This document shows, one piece after another, positions 6,280 to 9,978 of a stretch of DNA of 9,978 nt (its first letter is position 1; each line of letters opens with the position of its first letter). Made by a program: the position numbers and the translations under genes. The notes below the pieces were generated by a model. It made no database searches. It worked only from the letters and a program-made list of their open reading frames with translations, and had not been told where the DNA came from. Source of the DNA: JABAYQ01 sp042091225 (lineage in GTDB: Bacteria > Bacteroidota > Bacteroidia > Flavobacteriales > UBA7312); contig JBELHW010000055.1 in assembly GCA_042091225.1 (NCBI GenBank), forward strand, positions 1 through 9,978, read 5' to 3'.

Positions 6280-6294
6280 TAACATCGAATGTTA
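6280..6294. repeat. Small inverted repeat across the thiolase stop codon
   Basis: TAACAT (6280-6285) and ATGTTA (6289-6294) form a 6-base-pair stem with a CGA loop that includes the thiolase stop (6292-6294 on the minus strand). An alternative pairing of 6269-6275 (TAACTAA) with 6292-6298 (TTAGTTA) competes with it and with the base of the terminator. It may be incidental or a minor 3'-end structure. Confidence 0.25.
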
Positions 6295-7470
6295 GTTAAG
6301 TTCTACAACAATCGCTGAGGCACCACCTCCACCATTACATATACCCGCAGCACCTATTTTTCCGTTATTTTGTTTTAAAACGTTTAATAAAGTAACTACA
6401 ATTCTAGCTCCTGAACAACCTAGAGGATGGCCTAAGGAAACCGCACCCCCGTTAACATTAACTTTATTTTTATCTAAGCCTAATTTTTCAATATTAGCCA
6501 ATCCTACAACTGAGAAAGCTTCATTTAACTCAAAGTAATCAACATCATTTACAGTAATGCCAGATTTTTCTAGTGCAATCGGCATTGCCTTTGATGGAGC
6601 TGTAGTAAACCAATCGGCTTGATGAGCAGCATCTGCATAGCTTCTAATTTTTGCAATTGGTGTAAGATTTAAATCTTTTGCTTTATCAGCGCTCATTAAG
6701 ACTAAAGCAGCAGCCCCATCATTTAAGGTTGAAGCATTTGCAGCAGTTACCGTTCCCTCTTTGTCAAAAACCGGTCTAAGAGTTGGAATTTTTTCCATTT
6801 TTACATTTTTGAACTCTTCGTCTTGTTCAATAATTAAATCTTCGCCTCTTCTTTGAGGTATTGAAACAGGAACAACTTCATTATCGAAATTCCCCTTTTT
6901 CCAAGCTTCAGCACTTCTGTTATATGATTCCATAGCAAATTCATCTTGTTGCTCCCTTGAAAAGTTCATTTCTCTAGCACATAACTCAGCACAATTACCC
7001 ATGTGAACTTTGTTATATACATCAGTTAAACCATCATTTACTAATCCATCTACCAAATTCATATTACCCAATTTTTGACCATTTCTCCCATTAGATAAAT
7101 AGTGAGGAACAGCTGACATGTTTTCCATACCTCCAACTAAAACAACTTGGTTGTCACCACACATAATTGATTGAGCTCCTAAAGAAATTGATTTCATCCC
7201 TGATGAACAAACTTTGTTTATTGTAGTACATGGAGTTTGGTCTGAAAGACCTGCAAATATCGCGGCTTGTCTTGCAGGTGCTTGACCAAGGTTAGCTTGT
7301 AAAACGTTTCCCATAAAAACTTCATCAATTAATTCTGGATCGATACCAGCTTTTGAAATAGCTCCTTTTATTGCTGCAGCACCAAGTTTTGTGGCGGGAA
7401 CTGAAGATAACTTTCCTCCAAAACTACCAATTGGGGTTCTTACTGCTGATACTATTACGACTTCTTTCAT
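6292..7470 (-). CDS. Acetyl-CoA C-acetyltransferase (thiolase)
   Basis: This cytoplasmic enzyme condenses two acetyl-CoA to acetoacetyl-CoA or runs the reverse thiolysis. The 392-residue length equals that of the biosynthetic thiolase type. It starts EVVIVSAVRTPIGSFGG. The acyl-accepting nucleophile is Cys88 (NKVCSSGMKSI), and the catalytic His348 (SLGHPLGCSGARI) and Cys378 (GICNGGGGASA) are all in place, at or within one residue of the numbering known from the Zoogloea enzyme. The His substrate-loop region and TAANASTLNDGAAA segment are intact. The motifs favour the AtoB/PhaA type, but substrate length cannot be settled from sequence, and no beta-oxidation or PHB genes are nearby. The ATG at 7468-7470 is 115 bases from the divergent HD-domain gene. 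A strong terminator follows, so it is probably transcribed alone. Confidence 0.96.
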   Translation of the reverse strand: MKEVVIVSAVRTPIGSFGGKLSSVPATKLGAAAIKGAISKAGIDPELIDEVFMGNVLQANLGQAPARQAAIFAGLSDQTPCTTINKVCSSGMKSISLGAQSIMCGDNQVVLVGGMENMSAVPHYLSNGRNGQKLGNMNLVDGLVNDGLTDVYNKVHMGNCAELCAREMNFSREQQDEFAMESYNRSAEAWKKGNFDNEVVPVSIPQRRGEDLIIEQDEEFKNVKMEKIPTLRPVFDKEGTVTAANASTLNDGAAALVLMSADKAKDLNLTPIAKIRSYADAAHQADWFTTAPSKAMPIALEKSGITVNDVDYFELNEAFSVVGLANIEKLGLDKNKVNVNGGAVSLGHPLGCSGARIVVTLLNVLKQNNGKIGAAGICNGGGGASAIVVELN

Positions 7471-7585
7471 ATTGTGATATTTTTTTCTTTAATTTTTCGT
7501 TAATTAGCAGTTGCGAAATTAAGAAAAATGATTAAAGATTATTGTTTTGTTATTATCTAATTTTACAAACCTATAAAGCATTTCT
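7471..7585. promoter_or_regulatory. Divergent intergenic region between the thiolase and the PgpH-like gene
   Basis: This 115-base AT-rich spacer must hold the start signals of both outward-facing genes unless they lie further out. I see no full TTG/TAnnTTTG pair with correct spacing on either strand. The nearest are TAATTTCG on the minus strand (7522-7515, one mismatch to the -7 consensus) and TATAAAG at 7572-7578 on the plus strand. No RNA structure or riboswitch is evident. Confidence 0.4.
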
Positions 7586-9691
7586 ATGTTGTCTAAACTT
7601 TTATATTACATTCAAAATAATCATTTTAAAATTCAAAGGTTTTTTTTATTTCTCATTGCTACCACACTAATCGTGTTAATGTTTCCTCGTCAAACTTCTT
7701 TTAAGTTTGAAATTCAGAAAGGGATACCGTGGAAACATGAAACTTTAATTTCCCCCTACGATTTTTCTATTTTAAAATCGGTTGAAGACCTAGAGAGTCA
7801 GCAACAACTTATTATAGATAATAATATGCCATTTTTTGAAATAGACAATTCGGTATACTCTATAAAAGCAGAGGAGTTTATGGCCAAATTTGATCAAAAG
7901 TGGGCGTTAGATAAAAAAGTAAATAAGGATAGCAGATTTACTTTTTTTAACCTTAAAAGTAAAAACAAAAGAAAAAGCATAAAAGAAAAACTTGCCTATT
8001 TAGGTATTAAAAAATTAGAATATGTTTTTGAGAAAGGAATTATTCAACCTACTGATGAAATAGAGCCAAAAAGTTCAAATTTTCAAATTTTATTAAGCAA
8101 TGAAAATGTAGCTAAGGTTGTAAGAATAAATGATTTGTTTACTCTTGAAAAATCAGCTGAGTATATTTATAATATCTCAGGACTTAGTAAAGAAGAAAAT
8201 GAATTTTTAATTCCATTATTATTAGAGTCTTTATCAGAAAATACTTATTACAATAAACTTAAAACTGAGAAACTTTTAAATCAGGATTTAGAAAACTTAT
8301 CCAAGTCTAGAGGAAAGGTTAATAAAGGACAAATAATTATCTCTCAGGGCGAATTAGTTACAGATGAAAAATATCAAATGCTTTTGTCTTATAAAAAGAA
8401 ATATGAAGGTAAAAACTGGAGAGACACCTCCTCATCGTTATTGTTTTTGGGTCATTTACTTTTGGTCTTTTCTGCTCTTTTAATATTCTATTTATTCTTA
8501 AAACAATTTAGACCGACTATTTTTCTAGACAATAAAAAAATTACTTTTTTATTGAGTATGGTTTTAGTTATGGTTTTGGTAGCCTCTGTTTCTTTCAAAA
8601 TTTCGGTTTCATCTGTTTATTTAATACCATTTTGTTTACTTCCAATTATTCTTAAAGCATTTTTTGACACAAGAGTTTCTTTATTTACTCATTTAATTAC
8701 TATCATCATTATCGGATTTATAGCTCCTAACGGATTTGAATTTATATATCTTCAATTGTTAGCAGGTATTGTATCTATTCTTTCGGTTCTTCAGATGTAT
8801 AAAAGAGCTCATTTGTTCCTGTCTGCTGCCAAAATTATAGTTATTTATCTAATATCTTATTTTGCAATTTCTCTAACTCAAGAGGGTAGTATTGATAGTG
8901 TTAATTTTACCAATTTTGTATTACTTACTGCTAATGGTGTTCTAACACTTTTAGCTTACCCATTAATTTTTGCATTTGAAAAGACTTTTTCTTTAGTTTC
9001 TGACATTTCTCTTTTAGAGTTGTCTGACACTAATAATCCGTTGTTAAGAGAACTTGCGCAAAAAGCTCCAGGTACGTTTCAACATTCCATACAAGTAGCT
9101 AATTTAGCTGAAGAAGGAATACTAGAAATAGGTGGTAATGCTTTACTCGTTAGAGCTGGAGCTTTATACCACGATATTGGAAAAATGAAAAACCCTCAAT
9201 TTTTTATTGAAAACCAGCATTCTGGCATTAATCCTCATGATAATTTATCATTTGAAGAAAGTGCTCAGATGATCATTAATCATGTATTTAATGGTGTTAT
9301 TATCGCAAAAGAAAAAAAATTACCTGATGAATTAATAGATTTTATTAGAACACATCATGGTACTAGTAGGGTAGGATATTTTTACAAGCAGTATGTAGCA
9401 AGTTTCCCGCAAGATAATAATGCTCTTGATAAGTTTACCTATAATGGTCCTAAACCATATTCTAAAGAAACAGCAATTTTAATGATGGCTGATGCTGTGG
9501 AGGCTTCAGCAAGAAGTATTAAAAATCCAACTGCTGAAAACATTGATAGTTTGGTTGAGAAAATTATAAACGGGCAAATTGATGATAATCAATTTGAAAA
9601 CGCAGATATAACTCTAAAAGATATTACTAAGGTGAAAAAACTTTACAAGAAAAAGTTGCAAAGTATTCATCATTTAAGGGTAGAGTATTAA
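7586..9691 (+). CDS. pgpH: 7TM-HD domain protein, likely cyclic-di-AMP phosphodiesterase (PgpH type)
   Basis: The 701-residue protein has the 7TMR-HDED architecture: an N-terminal helix (about 17-34), a long extracytoplasmic region (about 35-280) that includes a KVNKGQIIISQGELVTDEKY segment typical of this family, a cluster of membrane helices (about 282-465), and a cytoplasmic HD domain (about 490-680). Metal-binding residues of the HD domain are His500 (FQHSIQVANLAEEG), His529-Asp530 (LYHDIGKMKNPQFF), His566 (INHVFNG), His590-His591 (THHGTSR) and Asp636 (MADAVEASARS). The Listeria PgpH of this architecture hydrolyses c-di-AMP to pApA, affecting turgor, potassium and envelope stress; the same activity here is inferred. 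No cyclase gene is in the window. The ATG at 7586 gives a sensible basic cytoplasmic N-terminus. The stop overlaps that of the convergent T9SS cargo gene. Confidence 0.92.
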   Translation: MLSKLLYYIQNNHFKIQRFFLFLIATTLIVLMFPRQTSFKFEIQKGIPWKHETLISPYDFSILKSVEDLESQQQLIIDNNMPFFEIDNSVYSIKAEEFMAKFDQKWALDKKVNKDSRFTFFNLKSKNKRKSIKEKLAYLGIKKLEYVFEKGIIQPTDEIEPKSSNFQILLSNENVAKVVRINDLFTLEKSAEYIYNISGLSKEENEFLIPLLLESLSENTYYNKLKTEKLLNQDLENLSKSRGKVNKGQIIISQGELVTDEKYQMLLSYKKKYEGKNWRDTSSSLLFLGHLLLVFSALLIFYLFLKQFRPTIFLDNKKITFLLSMVLVMVLVASVSFKISVSSVYLIPFCLLPIILKAFFDTRVSLFTHLITIIIIGFIAPNGFEFIYLQLLAGIVSILSVLQMYKRAHLFLSAAKIIVIYLISYFAISLTQEGSIDSVNFTNFVLLTANGVLTLLAYPLIFAFEKTFSLVSDISLLELSDTNNPLLRELAQKAPGTFQHSIQVANLAEEGILEIGGNALLVRAGALYHDIGKMKNPQFFIENQHSGINPHDNLSFEESAQMIINHVFNGVIIAKEKKLPDELIDFIRTHHGTSRVGYFYKQYVASFPQDNNALDKFTYNGPKPYSKETAILMMADAVEASARSIKNPTAENIDSLVEKIINGQIDDNQFENADITLKDITKVKKLYKKKLQSIHHLRVEY

Positions 9692-9708
9692 TTTATTAAT
9701 ACTCTTTT
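9683..9708 (+). terminator. Perfect inverted repeat over the shared stop, possible terminator
   Basis: GAGTATTAAT (9683-9692) and ATTAATACTC (9695-9704) form a perfect 10-base inverted repeat with two central bases, followed on the plus strand by TTTT (9705-9708). It contains the stop codons of both convergent genes. The stem is AT-rich and the T-run short, so termination is plausible for the PgpH-like gene but weak; on the minus strand no T-run follows. Confidence 0.5.
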
Positions 9709-9978
9709 ACTATCTATTGGTTGATTGTTTTCTAATAACCTTATCACGTAAATTCCTTTTTTTAAGTTAAGGTTTTTGAATTTTTCGTTATTTAAACCTT
9801 TAGATAGTTTTTGTTTAAAAATGGTTTTCTGAATTCTTCCAGAAACGTCACAAATATCAATCTTAATATTGCAATTTTTATTGTTGTAAAAACTCAACTC
9901 AAATTGATTAACTATTGGAGTAGGAGCAATGTACTTAATAGATGACTTAATGTCACTTTTATTATTTTGAGCAATACC
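9688..9978 (-). CDS. C-terminal end of a T9SS-secreted protein (Por sorting domain), 5' part beyond the window
   Basis: The minus-strand frame is open from the window's right edge (reading GIAQNNKSDIKSSIKY...) to the TAA at 9690-9688, so the gene starts outside. A TTG at 9897 is not a true start, since the domain begins earlier. The last 80 or so residues match the type A sorting domain of type IX secretion cargo: IAPTPIVNQFELSF in place of the usual YPNPV segment, then IKIDICDVSGRIQKT, LSKGLNNEKF, LKKGIYVIRLLENN and the terminal SKRVLIN. This domain directs export through the outer membrane by PorU/PorV, where it is cleaved and the cargo released or attached to the surface. The catalytic or adhesive part of the protein is not visible, so its function is unknown. 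Confidence 0.88.
   Translation of the reverse strand, partial: GIAQNNKSDIKSSIKYIAPTPIVNQFELSFYNNKNCNIKIDICDVSGRIQKTIFKQKLSKGLNNEKFKNLNLKKGIYVIRLLENNQPIDSKRVLIN

Noticed and set aside
1..9978. tRNA, rRNA, CRISPR, insertion sequence or prophage signals
   Set aside because: I found no cloverleaf, no regularly spaced direct repeats, and no transposase or integrase sequence on either strand.

Overview
The window is strongly AT-rich chromosomal DNA from a Gram-negative member of the Bacteroidota, most likely a flavobacterium-like organism. The evidence is a TonB-dependent outer-membrane receptor, the C-terminal sorting domain of a type IX secretion (T9SS) cargo, gene starts without Shine-Dalgarno sequences, and Bacteroidota-like proteins throughout. 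It is gene-dense, with no gap above about 115 bases between genes. There are no RNA genes, mobile elements or CRISPR arrays that I can support.

Left region (1-2610, + strand): a tight cluster. It holds the 3' part of a TonB-dependent receptor, a small exported heavy-metal-associated (HMA) domain protein, a DsrE-family cysteine protein whose start overlaps the previous stop, and a 29-residue single-helix membrane ORF starting on the base after the DsrE stop. Paired or spaced cysteines recur in the first three proteins, which suggests a metal- or thiol-handling module running from outer membrane to cytoplasm. This is the most interesting part of the window.

Middle region (2611-7470): mostly housekeeping genes. 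nadC (NAD biosynthesis) and a YihY/BrkB-family membrane protein form a minus-strand pair joined by a four-base ATGA overlap. Divergently from nadC run rlmH (23S rRNA pseudouridine methylation, GTG start) and rdgB (XTP/dITP pyrophosphatase), two bases apart. Convergent to these lies an SH3-NlpC/P60 cell-wall peptidase. Upstream of it on the same strand is an acetyl-CoA acetyltransferase (thiolase) with a clear intrinsic terminator after it.

Right region (7586-9978): a seven-transmembrane HD-domain protein of the PgpH type, a likely cyclic-di-AMP phosphodiesterase, reads rightwards. It meets, tail to tail, the 3' end of a T9SS-secreted protein that enters from the right edge. The two share a palindromic TTAA that gives a TAA stop on each strand, inside a perfect 10-base inverted repeat.

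Most genes are recognisable families. The unexplained parts are the role of the left-hand cluster, the tiny membrane ORF, and the inverted repeats at several stop codons.
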